A DNA stretch of 35,575 bases from positions 1-35,575 of the forward strand of contig WJMI01000064.1 in NCBI GenBank assembly GCA_014728015.1, given 5' to 3'. Under the pieces are notes generated by a model. The model was not told where the DNA came from. It saw only the letters and a list, made by a program, of their open reading frames with translations, and ran no database searches. Of the stretch, positions 8,808 to 17,859 are shown piece after piece. How positions within the stretch are numbered: position 1 is the first letter of the stretch; each line of letters opens with the position of its first letter. Position numbers and translations under genes: made by a program. The DNA is from Chitinivibrionales bacterium. Lineage in GTDB: Bacteria; Fibrobacterota; Chitinivibrionia; Chitinivibrionales; WJMI01.

Positions 8808-9671
8808 ATGTCTACTGTTACCCTGCAAGACCTGCTCAAGGCAGGCACGCATTTTGGGCACCAGACCAAGCGCTGGAACCCCAAAATGAAGAAGTTTATC
8901 CTGTGTCCTCGAAACGGCATCTACATCGTCGATCTCAACAAGACGCTCATCAGCCTCGACCAGTTCGTCGAGCGGGTCAAGGCCGAAGTCGAAAAGGGCG
9001 GAAAAGTGCTGTTCGTGGGCACCAAGAAGCAGGTCAAAGACTGTATCCGCGAAGAGGCTGAACGCGCGGGTATGCCGTACGTGGTCGAACGATGGCTCGG
9101 CGGCATGCTCACCAATTTCAAGACTATCCGCCAAAGCGTGGCAAAACTCGAAAAAATCGAGAGCATGGAATCGGACGGCACCATGGAGGCGCTGACCAAG
9201 AAAGAAGGATTGTCGCTCCTTAAAAAGAAGGAAAAGCTCCTGACCGTGCTCACCGGTATCCGCGGCATGCGCAAGCTTCCCGCCCTGGTGTTTGTCGTCG
9301 ATGCCATTAAGGAACACATTGCTATCGATGAAGCCCGCCGGCTCAAGATTCCCATCGGCGCGATTGTCGACACCAATTGCGATCCCGACAAGATAGACTA
9401 CCCCATTCCCGGCAATGACGATGCGATCAAGTCGGTGCATTTGATTACGAAGGCGATCGCCGATGCGATTACGTCTATCAGGCGCCCCGACGGGCTGGCC
9501 GAGGGCGACGAAGAAAAGGCCGGGGCACCGGCAGTATCCGTGGCCGCATCCGCGGAGGATCTCTCCGAGGAGGAAGAGATACGGGCCGAAGAAGAGGATA
9601 CTGGAGAGGCGCCAAAGGCAAAACGGCGTGTCGTACGCAGAAAAATGGTCCGGACGCCGGACACGGAGTAG
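8808..9671 (+). CDS. rpsB: 30S ribosomal protein S2 with acidic/basic C-terminal extension
   Basis: [31 protein letters not shown]...; RBS GGAGAG. ORF-track start at 8721 is too early. Confidence 0.97.
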   Translation: MSTVTLQDLLKAGTHFGHQTKRWNPKMKKFILCPRNGIYIVDLNKTLISLDQFVERVKAEVEKGGKVLFVGTKKQVKDCIREEAERAGMPYVVERWLGGMLTNFKTIRQSVAKLEKIESMESDGTMEALTKKEGLSLLKKKEKLLTVLTGIRGMRKLPALVFVVDAIKEHIAIDEARRLKIPIGAIVDTNCDPDKIDYPIPGNDDAIKSVHLITKAIADAITSIRRPDGLAEGDEEKAGAPAVSVAASAEDLSEEEEIRAEEEDTGEAPKAKRRVVRRKMVRTPDTE

Positions 9672-9756
9672 CTCTTCCCAACGCGTTCCTTTCCAGAAGT
9701 ATTTACCGATGCGCCGCGGGGCACATCCGCCCGCGGTACGATGAAGGAGTAGAGTG

Positions 9757-10647
9757 ATGGCAATAACCGCAGAACAAGTCAAGGAATTGCGCGAAGCCAC
9801 CGGCCTCGGCATGATGATATGCAAGAAGGCGCTGACCGAGGCGGACGGCGACATGAAGCAGGCCATGGAAAACCTTCGCAAGCAGGGACAGGCAACCGCC
9901 CAGAAGCGCGCCGGCAAGGCGGCCAAGGAGGGCAAGGTGTCGGTCCTGGTGCAGGATAGTACCGCCCTAATCTACGAGGTCAACTCCGAAACCGACTTCG
10001 TGGCCCGCAACGATGATTTCCTGGCGTTCGTCGACCAGCTCGGGCCGCTCCTCGCCAGCGAGAAACCGGCCGACCTCGATGCGGCCCACGCCCTGACCGC
10101 GCCTGCTTTCGACGGCCAGACTGTCAGCGAACGGCTCACCGATCTCATCGGCAAAATCGGCGAGAAGATAACGTTCCGCCGCTTCGCGCTGGTCGAGACC
10201 GACCCGTCCCGGCAGCGCGTGCACTCCTACGTGCATGGCAACGGCAGGATCGGTGTGGTCGTAGTGCTGTCCGCCGACAGCGGGCAGGCCCTGGATACCG
10301 GCGCGGTCGCCGACCTCGGCAAGGAAATCGCCATGCAGGTGGCTGCCGCCAATCCCATGGCCGTGAGCCGTGAGAGCGTTCCGGCCGAGATCATCGAGAA
10401 GGAGCGTGAGGTGTACCGCGCGCAGGCCGAGGCATCCGGACGGCCCGAGAAGGTCTGGGACCGCATTGTCGACGGCAAGCTCGGTAAATTCTATAAAGAA
10501 TCAGTCCTGGTCGAACAGGAGTATATTAGGGACAGTGACATGTCGGTCGCCGACCGGATCAAGCAGGCCGAAAAGGATGCCGGCTGCACGGTGGGCGTCG
10601 ATTCGTTCGTGCGATTCGAGCTGGGATCGGAGGAACCGGCATCGTGA
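9757..10647 (+). CDS. tsf: Translation elongation factor Ts
   Basis: MAITAEQVKELREATGLGMMICKKALTEADGDMKQAMENLRKQG... plus the NSETDFVARN motif. Confidence 0.97.
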   Translation: MAITAEQVKELREATGLGMMICKKALTEADGDMKQAMENLRKQGQATAQKRAGKAAKEGKVSVLVQDSTALIYEVNSETDFVARNDDFLAFVDQLGPLLASEKPADLDAAHALTAPAFDGQTVSERLTDLIGKIGEKITFRRFALVETDPSRQRVHSYVHGNGRIGVVVVLSADSGQALDTGAVADLGKEIAMQVAAANPMAVSRESVPAEIIEKEREVYRAQAEASGRPEKVWDRIVDGKLGKFYKESVLVEQEYIRDSDMSVADRIKQAEKDAGCTVGVDSFVRFELGSEEPAS

Positions 10648-11363
10648 AACCGCAGTACCGCCGAGTCCTTCTCAAGATCAGCGGCGAGGCGCTCGCCGGA
10701 CCGCGGGGATTCGGTATCGATGCCGCGGTGGCCGACACACTTGCCGGTGAAATCAAGGAGGTCCACGGGCGCTGCGTCCAGATAGGCATTGTGCTTGGCG
10801 GCGGGAACATCTTTCGCGGCCTTGCGGGCGCGGCCGCCGGTGTCGACCGCACCACCGGTGACACGGTAGGCATGCTGGCTACCATAATCAACTCCCTTTT
10901 GTTCAAGGAATCGCTGAAGCGTGCCGGGGTGCCGGCACGCGTGCTCTCCGCGCTCCAGATGGACAAGGCCCTCGAGTTCCTTACCGCGCAGCGCGCCGTT
11001 GCATCACTGCAGGCCGGCGAGGTGGTTATCATGGCCGGCGGCACCGGCAACCCCTATTTCACCACCGATACCGCCGCCGCCCTTCGATGCGCCGAAACCA
11101 ACTGCGACGTGCTCCTCAAGGCCACCAAGGTCGACGGCATCTACGATGACGATCCCGCGACGAATCCCGCTGCAAAGAAAATTGACACGCTGACCCACGA
11201 GGAAGCGCTGGCGCGCAACATCCGTGTTATGGATGCGAGCGCGTTTTCACTTTGCATGGACAACGGCATACCTATTGTCGTATTTCAAATGACACATCCG
11301 GGCAACCTCCGGCGGTGTATCGACGGCGAACCCGTCGGGTCGACAGTCAGGAAAGGGGCGTAG
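10644..11363 (+). CDS. pyrH: UMP kinase
   Basis: YRRVLLKISGEALAG, GIVLGGGNIFRG, GGTGNPYFTTDTAAALR, DGIYDDDP motifs; overlaps the tsf stop by 4 nt. Confidence 0.97.
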   Translation: MKPQYRRVLLKISGEALAGPRGFGIDAAVADTLAGEIKEVHGRCVQIGIVLGGGNIFRGLAGAAAGVDRTTGDTVGMLATIINSLLFKESLKRAGVPARVLSALQMDKALEFLTAQRAVASLQAGEVVIMAGGTGNPYFTTDTAAALRCAETNCDVLLKATKVDGIYDDDPATNPAAKKIDTLTHEEALARNIRVMDASAFSLCMDNGIPIVVFQMTHPGNLRRCIDGEPVGSTVRKGA

Positions 11364-11366
11364 CTC

Positions 11367-11930
11367 ATGGCAGATCTCAACACGGTATATCAGGAAACCA
11401 CGGAACGCATGCAGAAGACCGTGGATGCGCTCAAGCGCGAGTTCGCGCGCATCCGCACCGGACGGGCAAGCCCGTCACTGCTCGACGGCATCACGGTTGA
11501 CTACTACGGCTCTCCTATGCCCATCAACCAGGTCGGCACGATTTCAATCCCTGATGCGCGCCTGCTGACCATACAGCCCTGGGAGAAAACCATGCTCGGT
11601 CCTATCGAAAAGGCCATCCAGGCGGCCGATCTGGGGCTCAACCCGCAGAACGACGGCAACCTGATTCGGGTCCCGATCCCGCCGCTTAGCGAGGAACGGC
11701 GCAAGGAGCTGTACAAGGGGTGCAAGAAGACCAGCGAGGACAGCAAGGTCGCCGTGCGCAATATCCGCCGCGACAGCAACGAAAAGCTGAAAAAGGCGGA
11801 AAAAGACAAGGAGATGACCCAGGACGAGCAAAAGAAGGGGATGGACCGGATCCAGAAGTTGACAGATGAGTTCGTGAACAGCATCGACGAGCTTCTCGCC
11901 CATAAAGAAAAGGAAATCATGGAGGTGTAG
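11367..11930 (+). CDS. frr: Ribosome recycling factor
   Basis: LKREFARIRTGRASPSLLDGITVDYYGSPMPINQVGTISIPDARLLTIQPWEK...IRVPIPPLSEERRKEL. Confidence 0.97.
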   Translation: MADLNTVYQETTERMQKTVDALKREFARIRTGRASPSLLDGITVDYYGSPMPINQVGTISIPDARLLTIQPWEKTMLGPIEKAIQAADLGLNPQNDGNLIRVPIPPLSEERRKELYKGCKKTSEDSKVAVRNIRRDSNEKLKKAEKDKEMTQDEQKKGMDRIQKLTDEFVNSIDELLAHKEKEIMEV

Positions 11931-11976
11931 CGCTCGTGCGGCATCGGCATTTCGCCGACGGGCGTCTTCGTTTTGC

Positions 11977-12001
11977 GCCCCTCCTTCCGGAGGGGCTTTT
12001 T
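11977..12001 (+). terminator. Intrinsic terminator after frr
   Basis: GCCCCTCC-TTCC-GGAGGGGC followed by TTTTT. Confidence 0.8.
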
Positions 12002-12044
12002 CGTGCCCGGACGCGGATGAGATGTATATTTCCCAGTCAAAACG

Positions 12045-12059
12045 CGCGGGGGCCCCGCG
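12045..12059. repeat. GC-rich dyad CGCGGGG-G-CCCCGCG upstream of uppS
   Basis: 7-bp perfect arms with a 1-nt centre. Confidence 0.55.
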
Positions 12060-12081
12060 GTAAATAGACAAGCGCGAATAC

Positions 12082-12097
12082 CGGGGCGCGCGCCCCG
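12082..12097. repeat. Perfect 16-bp palindrome CGGGGCGCGCGCCCCG upstream of uppS
   Basis: Exact self-complementarity, ending 13 nt before the uppS start codon. Confidence 0.6.
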
Positions 12098-12110
12098 CAG
12101 CAAGTCCTGT

Positions 12111-12821
12111 ATGAATGTCCCCCGGCACATTGCGGTTATCATGGACGGAAACGGGCGGTGGGCCCGGAAACGGGGCCTGCCCCGTACCGCCGGCCACCGG
12201 GCCGGCACCGATGCCACCCGGCGCATTGTCCGCGCCTGCGGCGAGCTCGGGATCGAATACCTCACCATCTACACGTTCTCTGCCGAAAACTGGGAGCGCC
12301 CGCGCAAAGAGGTCACCTTCCTCATGGGATTGTTCGTCGAGATGATCCAGCGGGAGATCAACGAACTCAACAAGAACAATGTCCGCTTGCATGCCATCGG
12401 CGACATCGGAAAGCTCCCCGCGCCAACGAGAAAGGAGCTGGAAAAAGGCATCGAGAGCACGGCAAGAAACACCGGGCTCAATCTGATACTGGCTATCAGC
12501 TATGGCGGACGGGCCGAGATTGTGCGCGCCGCGAAGCTCTTTGCGCGGGATGCGGCCGCGAATCCGTCCCTTCTTGATTCCCTGAACGAGGAACGCTTTT
12601 CGAGTTACCTTTACACAAAAGACTTTCCCGATCCGGAATTGATCGTCCGCACCGGCGGCGATGTCCGCATCAGCAATTTCCTGATATGGCAGGTCGCGTA
12701 TGCCGAGCTGCATGTCACCGATGTTTTGTGGCCGGATTTCGACCGGGATGCCCTCGTGAAAGCCATCGAGGATTTCAACGGCCGCGAGCGCCGATTCGGT
12801 AAAGTCGTGGAGCAACAATGA
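12111..12821 (+). CDS. uppS: Isoprenyl transferase (undecaprenyl diphosphate synthase)
   Basis: NVPRHIAVIMDGNGRWARKRGLPRTAGHRAG...; LIVRTGGDVRISNFLIWQVAYAEL. Confidence 0.96.
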   Translation: MNVPRHIAVIMDGNGRWARKRGLPRTAGHRAGTDATRRIVRACGELGIEYLTIYTFSAENWERPRKEVTFLMGLFVEMIQREINELNKNNVRLHAIGDIGKLPAPTRKELEKGIESTARNTGLNLILAISYGGRAEIVRAAKLFARDAAANPSLLDSLNEERFSSYLYTKDFPDPELIVRTGGDVRISNFLIWQVAYAELHVTDVLWPDFDRDALVKAIEDFNGRERRFGKVVEQQ

Positions 12822-13747
12822 ACCGCGACAATCTGATCAAACGCCTGGTGTTCGCAGCATGGGCCATTCCCGCCGGGTGGCTCATTATCAATGCAAACCT
12901 TTCCCTCGTTCCCCCGGCAGTGGCCCGGCGGATCTTCTCCGACCCGGCCACCCAGGTGTACCCCGCGCATGTCGCGGCAGTACTTCTCGTGTTCCTCGGC
13001 GCATCCGAGTACCTGCGCATGCTCGGCTTGTCATATCCGAGAAACGGCTTCTGGATCGTGTACGTATGGCTCGCGCTGCAGATGGCCTCTCACTTCATGC
13101 CGGAGAGCACGCTCGGCGCATCCGCCGACATATTCATCCTGTTCGTGCTGGTCGCGATCGAGGCCTTCGTGTGGGGGCGGAAAACGGAGCGCCGGTGGCG
13201 GCGGGCGAGCATGCTGTTCAGCGGGACGGCCTTTTTCTCCATTGCCGGCCTGTACATGCTGGCATTCTATGATGCTCCTTTTCAGGACGTGTTCGCATCG
13301 CGGTTCACCTCGCCGCTCACCGCGCAGATGGGAATCATTACCGTGGTCGCGGCAATTTTCTTCTGTGACACCGCCGCCTACTTCGCCGGGTCCCTGTGGG
13401 GCACGCATCGTTTCTCGAGTATCAGTCCGAAAAAAACCATAGAGGGAAGTGTCGCCGGGCTCGTCGCCGCGACCGTCGTCACCACGCTCGGCTGGCAGTT
13501 TCTCTCGACCCCCGCGGCGCGGGACAAGTACGGCATCGCGCTCGGCATCCTTCTCGGCATTGTCATCGGCGTGTTTGCCCAGATAGGCGACCTGGTCGTG
13601 TCACTCATGAAACGGTATTTCAGGGTCAAGGATGCATCCGACCTTATTCCCGGACACGGCGGCGTACTTGACAGATTCGACAGCGTGTTTTTCGCTTCGC
13701 CGGCCGTGCATCTTTTTGTCAGCATCGTCACCCGGATTGTACCTTGA
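12818..13747 (+). CDS. cdsA: Phosphatidate cytidylyltransferase
   Basis: Polytopic; CDTAAYFAGSLWGTHRFSSISPKKTIEGSVAGL and QIGDLVVSLMKRYFRVKDASDLIPGHGGVLDRFDS are the CdsA signature. Confidence 0.96.
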   Translation: MNRDNLIKRLVFAAWAIPAGWLIINANLSLVPPAVARRIFSDPATQVYPAHVAAVLLVFLGASEYLRMLGLSYPRNGFWIVYVWLALQMASHFMPESTLGASADIFILFVLVAIEAFVWGRKTERRWRRASMLFSGTAFFSIAGLYMLAFYDAPFQDVFASRFTSPLTAQMGIITVVAAIFFCDTAAYFAGSLWGTHRFSSISPKKTIEGSVAGLVAATVVTTLGWQFLSTPAARDKYGIALGILLGIVIGVFAQIGDLVVSLMKRYFRVKDASDLIPGHGGVLDRFDSVFFASPAVHLFVSIVTRIVP

Positions 13748-13751
13748 ACCT

Positions 13752-14909
13752 ATGAAAATACTCCTGCTGGGCTCAACCGGTTCCATCGGCGCAAGCGCCT
13801 GCGCATGCATCCGCCGTCACCCCGGGCGTTTTTCGCTCGCCGGGCTCGCCGCGAACAGAAATGCCGATACGCTCATCCGGCAGATAGAAGCGTTCTCGCC
13901 GCGATGGGTGTATGTCGCGTCGCCGGATGCCGCCGACAAGGTCCGCCCCGCGCTCCCGTCGTCGACAACGCTGTTCGAAGGCCCCGCGGGCCTCACCGGC
14001 ATCGTCGAAGAGGCCGACTACGATGTCCTGCTCAATGCGCTGGTGGGCGCGGTCGGGTTCGCGCCGACGGTCACCGCGCTCAAGCGGAACAAGCGGGTCG
14101 CGCTCGCAAACAAGGAAAGCCTGGTTATCGGCGGCGACGTCATCACGCGGCTTCTCGACCAGGGGCACGGCGAGCTGATTCCGGTCGACAGCGAGCACAG
14201 CGCTATCCTCCAGTGCATCACCGGCGAAACGCGCGAGAGTGTCGAACGCATCGTTCTGACCGCATCCGGCGGGCCCTTCCGGGAGCTCCCGTCGGATCAA
14301 TTCGCCGCCATAACCCCGGCCCAGGCGCTGGATCATCCGACATGGTCGATGGGGAATAAGATTACCATCGATGCGGGCACGCTGATGAACAAGGGATTCG
14401 AGGTCATCGAGGCCCACCACCTGTTCCGTCTCCCCTACGACCGCCTGCGGGTCGTGGTACACCCCCAGTCTATCGTGCACTCCATGGTGGTGTTTCGCGA
14501 CGGCGCGGTGATGGCGCAGTGTGGCGTGCCGGACATGGAGCTGCCCATACAATACGCGCTCTCGTATCCGGAGCGCCTGCCGCTTGACAGCCGGCGGCTG
14601 GACCTCGCCGCGGTCGGCGCGCTGACCTTTTTCGAGCCCGATGTGGAGAAGTTCAGGTGCCTGAAGCTCTGTATCGAGGCCGGAAGAGCCGGCGGCACCC
14701 ATCCGGCCGTCTTGAACGCCGCAAACGAAATCGCCGTGGCATCGTTTCTCGAGGGCTCCGTGCGGTTCGACCAGATTCCCGCAATTGTCGAGCGCGCGCT
14801 GGAGTCACACGAGGCTGGAAGGGCCGACTCTGTGGAAGCCGTTTTGGAGGCCGACCGGCGGACGCGCGCCGACGTACTCGCAACACTTCAGGAGAAACAG
14901 CGCGCATGA
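13752..14909 (+). CDS. dxr: 1-deoxy-D-xylulose 5-phosphate reductoisomerase
   Basis: MKILLLGSTGSIGASACACIRRHPGRF; ALANKESLVIGGDVI; PVDSEHSAILQCI; LTASGGPFRELP; TWSMGNKITIDAGTLMNKGFEVIEAHHLF. Confidence 0.97.
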   Translation: MKILLLGSTGSIGASACACIRRHPGRFSLAGLAANRNADTLIRQIEAFSPRWVYVASPDAADKVRPALPSSTTLFEGPAGLTGIVEEADYDVLLNALVGAVGFAPTVTALKRNKRVALANKESLVIGGDVITRLLDQGHGELIPVDSEHSAILQCITGETRESVERIVLTASGGPFRELPSDQFAAITPAQALDHPTWSMGNKITIDAGTLMNKGFEVIEAHHLFRLPYDRLRVVVHPQSIVHSMVVFRDGAVMAQCGVPDMELPIQYALSYPERLPLDSRRLDLAAVGALTFFEPDVEKFRCLKLCIEAGRAGGTHPAVLNAANEIAVASFLEGSVRFDQIPAIVERALESHEAGRADSVEAVLEADRRTRADVLATLQEKQRA

Positions 14910-16249
14910 TTCTCGCGGCACAGCAGGTAATTATCGGTTTGCTCGTCCTCGGCGTGCTTGTCCTGATCCATGAGTTCGGGCACTTCGCCATGGCAAAGTG
15001 GTGCGGTATCCGCGTGCTCTCGTTCTCCATCGGTTTCGGCACTCCGCTTTTGCGCAAGACAATCGGCGGCACCGAGTATCGCATCGGCGCGATACCGTTC
15101 GGCGGCTACGTGCACATGGCCGGCGAGCACCCCGAGGATGCAAAAGAGCAGGCGCCCGACGAATACACCGCCAAGCCGATATGGCAGCGCGCGCTGGTCG
15201 CGTGTGCCGGCCCCGCGGCAAACTACCTGTCGGCGCTGCTGATTCTCTGGGTTGTCTTTCTCGCCGGCGTGCAGCGGGACGTGTACCTTGATCGGCCGAT
15301 AATCGGCGCGGTCGTGGACAGCTCCGCGGCATGGGAGGCGGGCATAACCGCGGGCGACAGCATTGTCGCATTGAACGGCGAACCAGTTGCCTCGTGGGAC
15401 GACATCGAACAGCAGTTCTCCACCCCGGAACCGTCTTACGAAGTCACGGTCGTTTCGCGCGGCGAAAAGCGGACCGTTCCGCTCTCTCTCGCGACCGCCC
15501 GCGAGCTGGGTGTCCCGAAATCTCCCAGCGGGGGCATGCTCCCGCCCCTGCCCCCGCGGGTCGGCGCCGTGCAGAAGGATTCCCCGGCCGGGAGAGGGGG
15601 GGTCGAAACCGGCGACACGGTGACCGCAATCAACGATACGGCCATTCATTCCTGGTACCAGCTTTCGCAGATTGTGTCGGCATACGATTCGTCCATGGGT
15701 GCGCTGCGCGTGACCGTCGCCCGGGGGGATTCGAGCCGCACGCTCGAAATCGTGCCGGCGTACAACGACGAAGCGGAGCGGTTCCTTCTTGGCATCACGG
15801 TCGCCCAGCCGGCCTCCCGGACGGTCCGTTTCGGCCCCTTCGCGGCGGTATCGCGGGCCATGGGCCGGGCCTGGCGCTACACCACCATGATTTTCGATAT
15901 CCTCGCCAAGCTCGTGACCAAGCAGGTCTCGGCCCGCCAGCTTGCCGGACCCATAGGCATTGTTCAGATGTCGGGCGCGGCCGCGCTCGCCGGCCTGACC
16001 GCGGTGCTCAATTTCATGGCGCTCATCGGCATTAACCTCGCCGTCATCAATCTGTTCCCCCTGGTTATTACCGATGGCGGAGTGCTGCTCTTTCTGATCA
16101 TCGAAAGCATCCGCGGCAAGCCCTTGTCGGTAAAAGCGCAGTCGCTCATCAACCGCATCGCGATCGCGTTCTTCATCGCGCTGTTCCTGTTCATCTCCTT
16201 CAACGATATCCAGCGCATACCCATTCTTTTCCGCATGCTGGGCAGGTAG
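14906..16249 (+). CDS. rseP: RIP metalloprotease RseP/RasP (M50) with PDZ domains
   Basis: LVLIHEFGHFAMAKWCGIRVLSFSIGFG (HExxH), two PDZ-like segments, INLFPLVITDGGVLLFLIIESIRGKPLS. ATG 14906 overlaps the dxr stop. Confidence 0.95.
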   Translation: MILAAQQVIIGLLVLGVLVLIHEFGHFAMAKWCGIRVLSFSIGFGTPLLRKTIGGTEYRIGAIPFGGYVHMAGEHPEDAKEQAPDEYTAKPIWQRALVACAGPAANYLSALLILWVVFLAGVQRDVYLDRPIIGAVVDSSAAWEAGITAGDSIVALNGEPVASWDDIEQQFSTPEPSYEVTVVSRGEKRTVPLSLATARELGVPKSPSGGMLPPLPPRVGAVQKDSPAGRGGVETGDTVTAINDTAIHSWYQLSQIVSAYDSSMGALRVTVARGDSSRTLEIVPAYNDEAERFLLGITVAQPASRTVRFGPFAAVSRAMGRAWRYTTMIFDILAKLVTKQVSARQLAGPIGIVQMSGAAALAGLTAVLNFMALIGINLAVINLFPLVITDGGVLLFLIIESIRGKPLSVKAQSLINRIAIAFFIALFLFISFNDIQRIPILFRMLGR

Positions 16250-16275
16250 CCTTCGGCCGCCGGCATCCCGGCCGG

Positions 16276-16304
16276 TTGCCAAAAGCGAAGCGTAATCATA
16301 TACT
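16276..16304 (+). promoter_or_regulatory. Sigma-70-like promoter for histidine kinase / response regulator
   Basis: TTGCCA (16276-16281), 17-bp spacer, TATACT (16299-16304). Confidence 0.6.
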
Positions 16305-16362
16305 ATAACAACGGCGTTCGGTCCCGTATCATCGGGCGCGTATCACCACTCGTTGGGCAGTC

Positions 16363-17859
16363 ATGCAGATTGCGAACATACTCCTGGTCGGGGTGGCCTC
16401 TTCGCCGCTTGCCAAGCAGCTCGAACGCTACGGATACGGCGTGGTGTCGGTCCTTGACACGGCATCCATTATCAATGTCGATACGCCCTACGCGCTCATG
16501 ATTGTCGACCAGAGCCTCATGCGCGACTTCGGTCCGGATGCGGCCGAGCGGCTGTATTTCATGAACAACAGTGTCCCGACCGCGGTCCTCATTCATGATC
16601 CCGCCGCCATTCCCGACCCGCTGCATCGCATCATTCTCGACGGGACCTTCGAGCCGGTCTACGATCACGAAGTCCAGAGCGGCTTTGTGTGCAGCAAGAT
16701 AGACCGCCTGTTCATCACGTCGCAGTTCAACAAAAACCTCAAGCTGCACCAGCGGACGTTCCACGAGAAGGAGATGCTCAAGAAAGAGCTCTCGCTGCGC
16801 GAGCAGATCCTCAAGCAGGAACGGGTCATCAACACCAACATCATCGGATCAATCACCGCGGGTCTTATCATACTTGATACCGAGGGCCTGATCGTGCTGG
16901 TCAATGAGCACGGGCGCGAGCTCCTCGATCTCGGCGACATCATGGGCGCATCATACGTCCAATCCCTCCCGGGCGAGATCGCGTCTGTCGTGGAAGCCCT
17001 GTCGCGCGAAACGAGCACTACGCTCCCGCATGTGATCGAGCGATGCAAGATAGGACAGCGGTTTCTCGAGATTTCGGCGTTTCGCATGCTGGATTACCAG
17101 AACAAGCCCAGCGGCATCCTGGTGATGGTGCATGACGTGACCGATCAGGAAAACGCGAGCGTCCAGCTGTACCGCGCCGAGAAGCTCGCGACGGTGGGGA
17201 CCATGCTGTCGGGCATCGCGCACGAGCTGCGCAACCCGCTGTCGATTATCAGCGCCCGGGCACAGCGGGCCTTGGCGTCCGACAGAGACGAGCCCGCCCG
17301 CATCCGCAAAGCGTTCGAGTCCATCGAGGCCCAGGCGCAGCGATGCGCATCCATTGTCAATAACCTGCTCGATTTCACCCGGCAGACCGCCACCAAGGCG
17401 GGCTATCACAAGGTCGCCGACCTTCTCGACGAGACCCTGACCTATGTCGACTACCAGAACCTGTTTGATGATATTTCCGTGAACAAGGAATACGTCCCGG
17501 ACCTGGCGGTCTACGGCGACCGTTCCCGGTTCGTGCAGATATTCGTCAATCTCATCACCAACGCGGCCGAGGCCATGGAAGGGCGCGGGACGCTCACCAT
17601 ACGAACGCGCGCGGCCGATGCCCATCACACGCTCATCGAGATCAACGATACCGGCCCCGGCATCCCCCCCGACATTGAACCGAAAATATTCGATCCGTTC
17701 TTCACGACAAAAGAGCCGGGCAAGGGCACCGGCCTCGGCCTCGCCATTGTGTTCAAGATTGTGCAGCAGAGCGCCGGCGCTATTTCGTATACATCACGGC
17801 CGGGAAAAACGTCGTTTCGGGTCGAGCTTCCCTCGGCAAAGGAACGCACGCATGGCTGA
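16363..17859 (+). CDS. PAS-domain sensor histidine kinase with N-terminal degenerate receiver-like domain
   Basis: H-box GIAHELRNPLSIIS, N-box NLITNAAEAM, DTGPGIPPD, FFTTKEPGKGTGLGLAI; PAS around IIGSITAGLIILDTEGLIVLVNEHGRELL; N-terminus ILLVGVASSPLAKQLERYGYGVVSV...ALMIVDQSL. Confidence 0.93.
   Translation: MQIANILLVGVASSPLAKQLERYGYGVVSVLDTASIINVDTPYALMIVDQSLMRDFGPDAAERLYFMNNSVPTAVLIHDPAAIPDPLHRIILDGTFEPVYDHEVQSGFVCSKIDRLFITSQFNKNLKLHQRTFHEKEMLKKELSLREQILKQERVINTNIIGSITAGLIILDTEGLIVLVNEHGRELLDLGDIMGASYVQSLPGEIASVVEALSRETSTTLPHVIERCKIGQRFLEISAFRMLDYQNKPSGILVMVHDVTDQENASVQLYRAEKLATVGTMLSGIAHELRNPLSIISARAQRALASDRDEPARIRKAFESIEAQAQRCASIVNNLLDFTRQTATKAGYHKVADLLDETLTYVDYQNLFDDISVNKEYVPDLAVYGDRSRFVQIFVNLITNAAEAMEGRGTLTIRTRAADAHHTLIEINDTGPGIPPDIEPKIFDPFFTTKEPGKGTGLGLAIVFKIVQQSAGAISYTSRPGKTSFRVELPSAKERTHG

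Noticed and set aside
8541-9935. 464-aa minus-strand ORF
   Set aside because: Antisense to rpsI/rpsB/tsf; shadow ORF.
11544-12818. 424-aa minus-strand ORF
   Set aside because: Antisense to frr and uppS, crossing the frr terminator; shadow ORF.
13773-14702. 309-aa minus-strand ORF
   Set aside because: Antisense to dxr; shadow ORF.
14657-14905. N-terminal 83-residue extension of the RseP ORF (ORF track start 14657)
   Set aside because: Overlaps dxr out of frame; MILAAQQVIIGLLVLG at 14906 is the natural start.
14888-16282. 464-aa minus-strand ORF
   Set aside because: Antisense to rseP over its full length; low-complexity charged composition, no motifs.
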